Shown here: piece by piece, positions 32,165 to 40,035 of the stretch
Numbering within the stretch: position 1 is the first letter of the stretch
How the letters are laid out: each line of letters opens with the position of its first letter
From: Streptomyces sp. NBC_00237
GTDB lineage: Bacteria; Actinomycetota; Actinomycetes; Streptomycetales; Streptomycetaceae
Assembly: GCF_026342435.1 (NCBI RefSeq)
Contig: NZ_JAPEMT010000002.1
Location: 930,001 to 994,000, forward strand
Length of the DNA stretch: 64,000 nucleotides
Reading direction: 5' to 3'
Notes under the pieces: generated by a model
Database searches by the model: none
The model's input: the letters and a program-made list of their open reading frames with translations, nothing else
Told to the model about the DNA's origin: nothing
Position numbers and translations under genes: made by a program

Positions 32165-33367
32165 TTACGGAAGCTCCGCCTCGATGAGGTCGGCGGCCCG
32201 CTTGGTGCCCCCTTCCCTCTCCATCCCGGCCGCGATGTCGGCGAGCTTCCGCGCCACCTCGGGGTCGGACACGAGCAATTCGCCGGTGCTGCGCAGGAGT
32301 TCGGCGGTGGCGTCGTCCGTGTCGATGCGCCGGGCGACGCCAAGGCTCTGGAGCATGTCGGCGTTGCCGAACTGGTCGACGGCCTGCGGGACCGCGATCA
32401 TCGGCGTGCGGGTGGCGAGACCCTCCTGGCTGCCGCCCGCACCCGCGTGGGTGACAAAGAGGTCGGCCTGCTTGAGGATGCTCAACTGCGGTACCCAGCG
32501 CGTCACTTCGACGTTGGCCGGGATCTCGCCGAGCTCCGACTCCTCGACGAACCTGCCGATCTGGAGCACCAGGTGCCAGCCGGGCAGGTCGCCGAATGCC
32601 TTCAGGCACGCGCGATAGAAGGCGGGCTGCTTGGTGAAGGCCGAGCCGAGGGAGACCAGGACGACCTTCTCCGCTTCCGCCGGGCGGTGCCACTCCCCCT
32701 GGTCGGCGCGCTCGCCCTGGCAGGCGCCGACGAAGGTGTGGATCGTCCTGTCGACGCGGTCGGCGTTCGGCTGGAGCGCCTCGGGGATGAGGACGAGGGA
32801 GCGGGTGGGCTCGATGAAGGCGAAGAAGTCGTCTCCCGGCAGGTCGTTCGCCTTCAGCCAGCCGCTGAAGCGGTTCATGTACGCCTGCCCGCGCTCGGAC
32901 GCCAGGAGGCCCTCGTACATGGGCTTCATGACCTCTTCCTCGTACCCCTGCCAGCCGACCATGTTGGGCGAGAGCGAGATGGCGGGGACGCCCCAGCGGT
33001 GGGCCAGGACCGGGGCCGGGTAGGTGGTGATGTCGTGGATGACGAGGTCGGGCTCGTCGCCCTCGAATGCCTTGATCAGCTGCGGGAGGGCGTGGATGCC
33101 GTTCTCCAGGAACGGTTCGAGGTTCTCGACGAGTTCGGTGCCCCAGACTTCGGGGTCGGCGTTCTCGTCCGGGAGGGTCGAGGTGTAGATCACCGGCTCG
33201 GCGCCGGTGGCCGCGATCTTCTCCGCGTACGACTCCGGGATCGCGTAGCTCACCCGGTGGCCGCGCGCGACCAGTTCACGGACGACTTCGAGGCTCGGGT
33301 TGACGTGACCGGGGAAGGCGATGGAGAACATGGCGATGTGTGCGGCAGCACGAGGCGTGGTGTCCAT
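32165..33367 (-). CDS. macrolide-type UDP-glycosyltransferase (OleD/MGT family)
   Basis: A 400-residue GT-B fold enzyme of family GT1, about the length of OleD. The N-terminal domain begins HIAMFSIAFPGHVNPSLEVVRELVARGHRVSYA with His21 at the position of the catalytic base in OleD. The nucleotide-sugar site is VTRWVPQLSILKQADLFVTHAGAGGSQEGLATRTPMIAVPQAVDQFGNA. Family members glucosylate macrolides and other phenolic or alcoholic aglycones for self-resistance or detoxification. The acceptor is not predictable. ATG at 33367, just downstream of a palindromic operator-like site. Ends at a strong terminator. Confidence 0.88.
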   Translation of the reverse strand: MDTTPRAAAHIAMFSIAFPGHVNPSLEVVRELVARGHRVSYAIPESYAEKIAATGAEPVIYTSTLPDENADPEVWGTELVENLEPFLENGIHALPQLIKAFEGDEPDLVIHDITTYPAPVLAHRWGVPAISLSPNMVGWQGYEEEVMKPMYEGLLASERGQAYMNRFSGWLKANDLPGDDFFAFIEPTRSLVLIPEALQPNADRVDRTIHTFVGACQGERADQGEWHRPAEAEKVVLVSLGSAFTKQPAFYRACLKAFGDLPGWHLVLQIGRFVEESELGEIPANVEVTRWVPQLSILKQADLFVTHAGAGGSQEGLATRTPMIAVPQAVDQFGNADMLQSLGVARRIDTDDATAELLRSTGELLVSDPEVARKLADIAAGMEREGGTKRAADLIEAELP

Positions 33368-33386
33368 GCTCGGCACGCTATGCGAG

Positions 33387-33400
33387 ACGAGACGTCTCGT
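33387..33400. promoter_or_regulatory. 14-bp palindrome in the glycosyltransferase promoter
   Basis: ACGAGACGTCTCGT is a perfect palindrome, 20 bp upstream of the glycosyltransferase ATG, with a partial extra half-site (GAGACGAGACG) beside it. The form is typical of TetR-type operators. No regulator gene is adjacent, so the protein that binds it must be encoded elsewhere if the site is real. Confidence 0.5.
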
Positions 33401-33453
33401 GCAAGTGTCTTTTCGGAACAGCTCATTCCTGCCACGCGATCCCTGCCACGCGA

Positions 33454-34752
33454 TCAGCGCTGATAGCGCGCGAGCACCAAGTTGCCGTCCTTCTCCAGGC
33501 GTTGACGGAGTGCGGCCTCGTCGATCGCGCCGCTGTAGTACTCCTGGTAGGCGGGGGTGGCGACCTTGTCCTTCCACTCCTGGTAGCCGCGCACCGCCTG
33601 GGCGGGGGCCGACCGCAGGTGCCCGGCGAGGGCGGTGCCGGTGGCCCAGCCGTCCTTGGACGTGCGCAGGGAGGGATCCTTGAGGGCTTCCCTGCCGGTG
33701 GGCAGCATCCAGTCGCCCTTGGCGAGGCGGGTCATGTTGTCCGGCTCCAGGAAGAAGTCGATGAACTCGACCGCCTCCTTCTTGAACGGGCTGTCCTCGG
33801 CGACCGAGAGCGTCTGCGGGCTGACGCCCTGGGTGAGTCCCGCCTTGCCGGCCGGGGCCGGGAGCACCTTCCAGGGGAAGCCCTCGGGGGCCTGCTGGGC
33901 GATCTGCTGGCGGTAGGAGAAGCCGAGCGGGACCATCGCGTACTTGCCGCCGAAGAAGCCGGGGAGGGTGTCGGAGCCGCCCATGCCGAGGGTCGCCGCG
34001 GAGGCGGAGGCGTCGGTGTTGACCTGGTCGTGGACGGTGCCGGGGACGACCTCGTCACCGTCGGTGAAGCGGATGGTGGTCTTGCCGTCGTCGCCCTGGT
34101 GGAAGAGCTGACCGCCCGCCGACAGGCCCAGGTTGAGGGTGGCGGACACCGGTTCCTTGAGCGGCCAGGCGACGCCGTACCTGCCTTTGCCCATGTCGGT
34201 GGTCAGCCTCTTGGTGATCTGCCGGAACTCGTCCCAGGTCCAGGGCTGTTCGGGAGTGGGGATGCGGACGCCGGACGCCTTGAGGAGCTTCTCGTTGGCC
34301 ATCAGGACGCGGGGTTCCTGGAGGAAGGGGACTCCGTACACCTTCTTGTCGAAGGTGGTGGTGTCCCAGCTCTGCTGCGGGATGTCGGCCCTGAGGCGGG
34401 CGGGCAGGAGCTGCGTCAGGTCGGCGAGGTGGCCGCCGTAGGAGAAGTCGGCGAGGTCGTCGGAGGCGTCGTGGATGATGTCGGGCGCCTCGCCGCCCTC
34501 GAAGGAGGTGAGGAGCTGGTCGTGGACGTTGTCCCAGCTGCCCTGGACGTAGTCGATCTGGACCTTGGGGTGCGCCGCGTTCCACTCCTTCACCAACTGC
34601 TTGTTGATGTCGACTGACTCCTTCTGCCAGGCCAGGGACTGGAAGCGGAGGTGGACCACGCCGTCCTTGTCGGGGCCGCGCTCGGCCGCCGCGCAGCCGG
34701 TGAGCAGCAGGGCCGTCGCCACGGCGGCGACCAGCGTGCGGGGTGCGCGCAT
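33454..34752 (-). CDS. carbohydrate ABC transporter substrate-binding lipoprotein
   Basis: A 432-residue lipoprotein with signal peptide and lipobox LTGC (Cys20). It belongs to the family 1 extracellular sugar-binding proteins: VHLRFQSLAWQKESVDINKQLVKEWNAAHPKVQIDYVQGSW, EAPDIIHDASDDLADF, and SPFKKEAVEFIDFFLEPDN. The sugar is unknown. Its ATG shares a base with the stop of the upstream permease. Third gene of a three-gene operon (permease, permease, binding protein), an order less usual than binding protein first. There is no ATPase; in Streptomyces a shared MsiK-type ATPase commonly serves such systems. Confidence 0.9.
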   Translation of the reverse strand: MRAPRTLVAAVATALLLTGCAAAERGPDKDGVVHLRFQSLAWQKESVDINKQLVKEWNAAHPKVQIDYVQGSWDNVHDQLLTSFEGGEAPDIIHDASDDLADFSYGGHLADLTQLLPARLRADIPQQSWDTTTFDKKVYGVPFLQEPRVLMANEKLLKASGVRIPTPEQPWTWDEFRQITKRLTTDMGKGRYGVAWPLKEPVSATLNLGLSAGGQLFHQGDDGKTTIRFTDGDEVVPGTVHDQVNTDASASAATLGMGGSDTLPGFFGGKYAMVPLGFSYRQQIAQQAPEGFPWKVLPAPAGKAGLTQGVSPQTLSVAEDSPFKKEAVEFIDFFLEPDNMTRLAKGDWMLPTGREALKDPSLRTSKDGWATGTALAGHLRSAPAQAVRGYQEWKDKVATPAYQEYYSGAIDEAALRQRLEKDGNLVLARYQR

Positions 34753-35606
34753 CAGCTCTTCACCGCCCCGGCGAGCATGCCGCCCGTGATCCGCTTCTGG
34801 ATGATCGCGAAGATCACCAGCGAGGGGAGGGTGGCGAGGAACGCGGCGGCGGCCAGCGGTCCGAGGTCGGCCGCCCCCTCCGCGCCGATGAAGTGCGTGA
34901 GGATGACCGGCAAGGTCTGCTTCTCCGGGGACTTGAGCAGGACGAGCGCGAAGAAGAACTCGTTCCACGCGGTGATGAACGCGAACAGTGCGGTGGCGAT
35001 CAGTCCCGGCATGAGCAGTGGTGCGGTGACCGAGACGAGCGTACGGAGTCTGCCCGCGCCGTCGACCGCCGCCGCCTCCTCCAGCTCGCGCGGGACGGCG
35101 CGCACGTAGCCGACGAGCATCCACAGCGCGAAGGGCAGCGACCAGACGACGTACACCATGATCAGGCCCGGCAGCGAGTTGATCAGGTGCAGGTTCTTCA
35201 GGATCAGGAACAGCGGGATGATCACCAGCACGAACGGGAACGCCTGGCTGACCACGACCCACCCGGTCGCGGCGGTGGTGAGCCTGCTGCGGTGGCGGGC
35301 CATCACGAAGGCCATCGGGGTGGCGACGACGACGGCGATCAGGGCTGCGGAGAGCGCGGCGATCAGGCTGTTCCCGGCGGCTTCGAGGAGGGGCTGTTCC
35401 TCGAACGCCTGCCGGAAGTTGTCCAGGCCGGGGTCCTGGGGAATCCAGGTGGGGTGCAGGTCGCCCAGCTCGCGCGGGGACTTGAAGGCCGTCGAGATCA
35501 GCCAGAGGAACGGGAACGCGAGGAAGACCAGGTAGGCGAGGAGCGCCAGGTACTGGCCCGCGCGGGCGGGCCTGCCGGCGCGCATGGGGCCCGAGGTGAG
35601 GCTCAC
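34752..35606 (-). CDS. carbohydrate ABC transporter permease (MalG type)
   Basis: A 284-residue permease with six membrane helices. The EAA loop is VPRELEEAAAVDGAGRLRTLVSVTAPLLMPGLIATALFAFITAWNEFFFALV, the form typical of MalG-like subunits. GTG start at 35606 overlaps the upstream stop (GTGA) and has a strong GGAGGAG. Forms a heterodimer with the product of the preceding gene. Confidence 0.92.
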   Translation of the reverse strand: MSLTSGPMRAGRPARAGQYLALLAYLVFLAFPFLWLISTAFKSPRELGDLHPTWIPQDPGLDNFRQAFEEQPLLEAAGNSLIAALSAALIAVVVATPMAFVMARHRSRLTTAATGWVVVSQAFPFVLVIIPLFLILKNLHLINSLPGLIMVYVVWSLPFALWMLVGYVRAVPRELEEAAAVDGAGRLRTLVSVTAPLLMPGLIATALFAFITAWNEFFFALVLLKSPEKQTLPVILTHFIGAEGAADLGPLAAAAFLATLPSLVIFAIIQKRITGGMLAGAVKS

Positions 35607-36538
35607 TTGTCGGCTCCTCCCTTGAGTCGGCCCGCCAGGAACACGGCGAGGAGTACGGAGATGGCGGCGACCATGACGCAGCCCATCGCGGCGGCGTAGC
35701 CGAACTGCCCGTAGCGGAAAGCCTGTTCGTAGGCGAAGAGCATCGGCAGGCGGGTGCGTCCGCCGGGGCCGCCGCTGGTCAGGACGTAGACCAGGGCGAA
35801 GGAGTTGAAGTTCCAGATGAAGTTGAGCGCGGTGATGGACAGCGCGATGGGCTTGAGGGCGGGCCAGGTGACGGCCCGGAAGCGGCGCCAGGCCCCGGCC
35901 CCGTCGAGGGCTGCGGCCTCGTGGAGTTCGTGCGGGGTGTTCTGGAGTCCGGCGAGGAGGGCGACGGTGGTCTGCGGCATGCCCGCCCAGATGCCGACCA
36001 GGATGACGGCGGGCAGCGCGGTGGCGAGGCCGGTGAGCCAGTCGCGGCCCTCCCCCAGGCCCAGCGTGCGGAGGGTCTCGTTGAGGATGCCCGCGTCGGG
36101 GTTGTACACGAGCCGCCACATGATGCCGACGACGACTTCGGGCATCGCCCACGGGACGATGGCCAGCGCCCGCGCCAGCCAGCGGAAGCGGAGGTTCTGG
36201 TTGAGCAGCAGGGCCAGGCCCAGGGCCAGCAGGAACTGGGGAACGGTGACGCCGACGGCCCAGAGCAGACCGATCCGGAAGGAGTCCCAGAAGAGGGTGT
36301 CGTGCAGCAGGTCGGCGAAGTTGAGGGTGCCGGTCCACTGGGTGGGCGCGGTGCGGCCCGACTGGGAGTCGGTGAAGGCGAGGGCGATGCCGTAGAGCAG
36401 CGGGCCGACGCTGAGGATCAGGATGGGGATGAGCGCGGGCAGGACCAGGAACCAGGTCCCGAAGTCGGGTTTCCGGCCACCCGGTTCCCGCTGTCCCGGC
36501 TTCTTGGCCGACTGCCCCTTGCTGGTCGCCAGTGTCAC
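35603..36538 (-). CDS. carbohydrate ABC transporter permease (MalF type)
   Basis: A 311-residue permease with a charged ~25-residue cytoplasmic tail and six helices starting at WFLVLPALIPILILSVGPLLYGIALAF. The EAA loop is TPHELHEAAALDGAGAWRRFRAVTWPALKPIALSITALNFIWNFNSFALVYVLTSGGP. GTG start at 36538 with AAGGAG at good spacing. First gene of the operon, divergent from the kinase at 36707. Confidence 0.92.
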   Translation of the reverse strand: MTLATSKGQSAKKPGQREPGGRKPDFGTWFLVLPALIPILILSVGPLLYGIALAFTDSQSGRTAPTQWTGTLNFADLLHDTLFWDSFRIGLLWAVGVTVPQFLLALGLALLLNQNLRFRWLARALAIVPWAMPEVVVGIMWRLVYNPDAGILNETLRTLGLGEGRDWLTGLATALPAVILVGIWAGMPQTTVALLAGLQNTPHELHEAAALDGAGAWRRFRAVTWPALKPIALSITALNFIWNFNSFALVYVLTSGGPGGRTRLPMLFAYEQAFRYGQFGYAAAMGCVMVAAISVLLAVFLAGRLKGGADK

Positions 36539-36627
36539 AGATTCGGCTCCTTCAGGCAGTTTGCGCGATTCAGGCGACTTATACCGTTCTGGTCGTCCCG
36601 CGGCCCCCGTCATCGTGCTGACGACCC

Positions 36628-36646
36628 GTTGGTTCGTCAAGCCAAC
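36628..36646. promoter_or_regulatory. inverted repeat in the ABC operon/kinase divergent promoter
   Basis: GTTGG and CCAAC arms (36628-36632 and 36642-36646) flank TTCGTCAAG in the 168-bp divergent gap. It is a possible repressor site for the sugar ABC operon or the kinase. Short arms make this weak. Confidence 0.3.
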
Positions 36647-36706
36647 CTGCACGGATGCGAGACTTTGTCGGATTCGCATCACCGGGTACACGGGAGAAGC
36701 ACGACG

Positions 36707-37582
36707 ATGGACGAGAAGCGCGCACGCGAGGTGCTGGAGGCCACCGGCCTCGGCACCGGGGCGGCACTGGTGTCCCTGGGCGAGAACGCGGTGTTCACGG
36801 TGGAGAACGCCGGGGGCGCGAGCGGTTCCTTCGTGGCCAAGGTCGGCCGGGGCTCCCCCGACCTGGCCGCCCGCGCGAAGCGCGAACTGGCCGTCGGCGA
36901 GTGGCTGGCGGAGGCAGGCGTTCCGGCCGTGCGGCCCGCCGCCGAGAAGCCGTGGCTGGTGGACGGCCACCCGGTGACGCTCTGGCACCGGCTGCCCGAC
37001 GCCGTACGTCCCTCGGAGCCGAGGGACGTGGCGGAGCTGCTGAACCTGGTGCACGCGCTGCCCGCCCCGTCGTTCACGCTGCCGCCCCGGGACTTGCTGG
37101 ACGGGGTCGAGCGGTGGCTGCGGCTGGCGGGCGACGCCATCGATCCCGAGGACGCGGTGTACCTGCGGGGCCGCCGGGACGGTTTCGCCGCCTCCGCCGC
37201 CGCGCTCGTCCCGCAGCTGCCGCAGGGCCCGATCCACGGGGACGCACTGCCCCGCAACGTGATGGTGGGGCCCCAAGGGCCGGTCCTGGTCGACCTGGAG
37301 ACCTTCTCCTCGGACTTCCGGGAGCACGACCTGGTGGTGATGGCGCTGTCCTTGGACCGCTACGGGCTGCCCGAGGAGCGCTACGACGCCTTCGTCGCCG
37401 CGTACGGCTGGGACGTCCGCGCCTGGGACGGCTGGACGGTGCTGCGCGGCGCGCGGGAGACGGCGAGCTGTGCGTGGGTCGCCCAGCACGCGCCGACCAA
37501 CCCGAAGGCGCTCGCGGAGTTCCGTCGCCGGGTGCGGTCGCTGCGGGACAACGACCCGCAGGTGCGCTGGTACCCGTTCTAG
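36707..37582 (+). CDS. phosphotransferase (APH/choline kinase fold) family protein
   Basis: A 291-residue kinase of the aminoglycoside phosphotransferase superfamily. The catalytic loop is GPIHGDALPRNVMVG and the metal motif is VLVDLETFSSDFREHDLVVMA. The N-lobe has LVSLGENAVFTVENAGG and FVAKVGR with the ATP-binding Lys. The substrate is unknown. Because it is divergent from a sugar ABC operon, a role in phosphorylating an imported compound is possible but not shown. ATG at 36707. Confidence 0.82.
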   Translation: MDEKRAREVLEATGLGTGAALVSLGENAVFTVENAGGASGSFVAKVGRGSPDLAARAKRELAVGEWLAEAGVPAVRPAAEKPWLVDGHPVTLWHRLPDAVRPSEPRDVAELLNLVHALPAPSFTLPPRDLLDGVERWLRLAGDAIDPEDAVYLRGRRDGFAASAAALVPQLPQGPIHGDALPRNVMVGPQGPVLVDLETFSSDFREHDLVVMALSLDRYGLPEERYDAFVAAYGWDVRAWDGWTVLRGARETASCAWVAQHAPTNPKALAEFRRRVRSLRDNDPQVRWYPF

Positions 37583-37616
37583 AAGCCTCCCGGCCGGTCC
37601 GCGGCTCGGGGGCCGG

Positions 37617-38357
37617 TCAGCTCTTCGTGGCGGCCGGGCTCGGGGCGCGCAGCGGCCAGGCGGGGTCGATGACGGCATCGGCGGTGCCCTTCTTCCGGAG
37701 GAACTCCTGGAAGCCGGTCGCCCAGTCCGCGTACCACCGCACCTGCTCCTGGTGCAGCTCCGGCAGGGCGAGAGCGGCGATCGTGGGGTGCCGCTCCGCT
37801 ATCGCGATCGCCACCCGGACCGCCGCCAGCGCGTCCGCCGACGCCTCGTGCGCCCCGTCCAGCTCCACTCCGTACTCCACGCAGACCGCTTCGAGGGTGC
37901 GCTTGCCGCGCCGGTAGCGGTCGACGGCCCGGTCGATGGTGAGCGGGTCGACGACGGGGCCGATGCCCTGCTCCCCCGTGCGCGCGGCGAGCCGGTCGCC
38001 GAGCGCGGGCAGCCCGTGCCGGGCCAGCTCGGCGGAGAGCAGCGTCAGGTCGAAGGCCGCGTTGTACGCGATCACCGGCACGCCCCGTGCCCAGTGGTCG
38101 ACCAGGAGGTCGGCGATCTCGTCCGCGACCTCGCGGACCGGGCGGCCCTCGGCGCTCGCGTGCTCGCTGCTGATGCCGTGTATCGCCGTGGCCTGGGCCG
38201 GGATTCTGATGCCGGGATCGGCCAGCCACAGCCGCCGCTCCACGACGTCCCCGCCCCGCACCTCCACGACCGCCGCCGTCACGATGCGCGACTCCAGCGG
38301 CTCCGTACCCGTGGTCTCCAGGTCGAAGCCGATCAGCGATTCCCCGTGCCATCCCAT
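37617..38357 (-). CDS. DEDD-family 3'-5' exonuclease (DNA polymerase III epsilon-like)
   Basis: A 246-residue exonuclease-domain protein. Exo I is LIGFDLETTGTEP, exo II is VIAYNAAFDLTLLSAEL, and exo III is GAHEASADALAAVRVAIAI (HxxxxxD, DEDDh type). It starts close to the domain and has a ~60-residue C-terminal extension. Such stand-alone proteins may act in DNA repair or RNA turnover rather than replication. ATG at 38357 with AAGGAGG upstream; longer in-frame starts to 38492 enter repeat sequence. Confidence 0.88.
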   Translation of the reverse strand: MGWHGESLIGFDLETTGTEPLESRIVTAAVVEVRGGDVVERRLWLADPGIRIPAQATAIHGISSEHASAEGRPVREVADEIADLLVDHWARGVPVIAYNAAFDLTLLSAELARHGLPALGDRLAARTGEQGIGPVVDPLTIDRAVDRYRRGKRTLEAVCVEYGVELDGAHEASADALAAVRVAIAIAERHPTIAALALPELHQEQVRWYADWATGFQEFLRKKGTADAVIDPAWPLRAPSPAATKS

Positions 38358-38450
38358 TCCTGGGCCTCCTTGAGTGTTCTCCCCCAACGGAGAACCACCC
38401 TCGCACGCAGCACTGACAATCCGGCCCCCGAAGATCATCGACGTTCGCGC

Positions 38451-38540
38451 ACGAAGCCGCACGAAGCAACGTGAAACCACGCGAAGCCGCACGGAGCAAC
38501 ATGAAGTCCCGCGAAACCGCCCGACGCCCCGCGAGGAGGC
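38451..38540. repeat. 30-bp period tandem repeat
   Basis: Two clear copies with the core CGAAGCCGCACGRAGCAACR starting near 38452 and 38482, and a degenerate third (GCGAAACCGCCCGACGCC) from about 38512. It lies upstream of the exonuclease and downstream of the HEPN gene. The minus strand reads as a 10-residue repeat (SRDFMLLRAA, SRGFTLLRAA), but no gene is supported there. Confidence 0.7.
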
Positions 38541-38549
38541 CAGGACCGG

Positions 38550-39794
38550 TCAGGAGACCGGCCGCGAATCCGTCCAGACCGACTCGAATTCCTCGCGGTA
38601 GGTCTCGAAGAGCCCGGCCTCGGTCTCCTGCCCGTGCCGCACCACCCCGTCGCGCCCGCCCCGCCCGCCGCCGCGCAGCACGAGCACCGGGGCCTCCATG
38701 CCGCGCGCCCTGCGGAGGTACGACTGGACGACGGCCAGGCCGCCGGGACCGTCGCCGTCGACGAGGTACGCGGTGAAGCGCGGCGTCTCGTCGAAGACCT
38801 GGATCTGGAAGGCCCCCGGGTCCCGCAGGCTGGCCCGCACCCGCCGCATGTGCAGGATGTTCATCTCGACGGACCTGCTCAGCTCGCCCTTGCGCAGCCC
38901 GAGTTCGCGCTCGCGGCGCTTGACGGAGCTGCTGGCCGGGTTGAGGAAGAGCAGCCGCACCCGGCAGCCCGCCTCCGCGAGACGCACGAGCCTGCGCCCG
39001 GAGAAGTTCTGCACGAGCAGGTTGAGCCCTATCCCGATCGCGTCGACGCGCCGGGCCCCGCCGAAGAGGTCCTCCGCGGGCAGCTGCCGCTGGAGGCGCA
39101 CCCGGTCGGGGTGGACGGAGACGACGTCGGCGTACCGGTCGCCGACGAGGTCCTCGACCGCGTCCACCGGCATCCGGTCGGCGGACGGCGCTCCGGAGCC
39201 CGCGCCGAGGATTTCGAGCAGCCGCGCGGAGGCCCGTTCCGCCTGGGCGAGGACGGTCTCGGACAGTGCGCGGTTGCGGGAGACGACGTTGCGGGTGACC
39301 TCCAGCTCGTCCAGCGCCAGTTCCACGTCGCGGCGGTCGTCGTAGTACGGCTCGAAGCACGGCCAGTGCTGCACCATCAGCTCGCGCAGCTGCGGCAGCG
39401 TCAGGAAGCTCAGGACGTTGTCGTCGGCCGGGTCCAGGAGGTAGCCCTTCCTGCGGCTCACCTCGCGCACCGCGACGGCGCGCTGCACCCACTCCTGCCC
39501 CGCGGGCCCGGCCGCGGCCACGACCCACTCGTCGCCGTGCACCGGTTCGTACACCGGGCGCAGCACGGCGGCGACGACGGCGCGCATGCGCTGCTCGACG
39601 AGATTGAGCCAGATGTAGGCGCGTCCGGCGCGCTGGGCGCGCGTACGCACCTCGCTCCAGGCGTCCGTGCCCCAGTCCAGTTCCGCGCCGATCTCCATCG
39701 GTCGCGCGAGCGAGACCGTACCGGGCGGGATGTCGCCCGAGCCCCCCTCGTGACCCGTGTCACCTGGGGGTAGCTCCAGCCCTCCCGAGCTCAC
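38550..39794 (-). CDS. SAV2148 family HEPN domain-containing protein
   Basis: A 414-residue protein conserved in Streptomyces. It opens with VSSGGLELPPGDTGHE and the MEIGAELDWGTDAWSEVRTRA block that marks the family. Residues ~50-80 form a helical HEPN-like region with RPVYEPVH, an Arg-x6-His pattern compatible with the HEPN ribonuclease motif. The C-terminal half (VRLLFLNPASSSVKRRERELGLRKGEL, then FQIQVFDETPRFTAYLVDGD) resembles phospholipase D-like or DUF5919-type sensor domains found in defence and stress proteins. GTG at 39794. Function not established. Confidence 0.82.
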   Translation of the reverse strand: MSSGGLELPPGDTGHEGGSGDIPPGTVSLARPMEIGAELDWGTDAWSEVRTRAQRAGRAYIWLNLVEQRMRAVVAAVLRPVYEPVHGDEWVVAAAGPAGQEWVQRAVAVREVSRRKGYLLDPADDNVLSFLTLPQLRELMVQHWPCFEPYYDDRRDVELALDELEVTRNVVSRNRALSETVLAQAERASARLLEILGAGSGAPSADRMPVDAVEDLVGDRYADVVSVHPDRVRLQRQLPAEDLFGGARRVDAIGIGLNLLVQNFSGRRLVRLAEAGCRVRLLFLNPASSSVKRRERELGLRKGELSRSVEMNILHMRRVRASLRDPGAFQIQVFDETPRFTAYLVDGDGPGGLAVVQSYLRRARGMEAPVLVLRGGGRGGRDGVVRHGQETEAGLFETYREEFESVWTDSRPVS

Positions 39795-40035
39795 CCACGC
39801 ACCGCCTTCTGCCCGCTTCTGACTGTTGTCCGGCTGCCGTCCGGCCGCTGTCCGCACGTTGTCCGGCCTCCGCCGACGATCAAGGAAGGGTACTCCGGGA
39901 GGGGCGGCCGGTGCAGCCGTTCCCCCAGACGGCCACAACCGCCCGGCGATCGGGCCGCATTGGGGCACGATTCGGGGGAAGATCTGACGCTACCGCACCA
40001 CCTTGGCCGCCATCAGAAGTGGAAGAGTCGATCGC

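Noticed and set aside
37579..39528. A 649-residue open frame on the minus strand across the exonuclease and HEPN genes
   Set aside because: It is a shadow of two well-supported genes in another frame, rich in Arg/Gly/Ala/Pro as expected for high-GC antisense frames.
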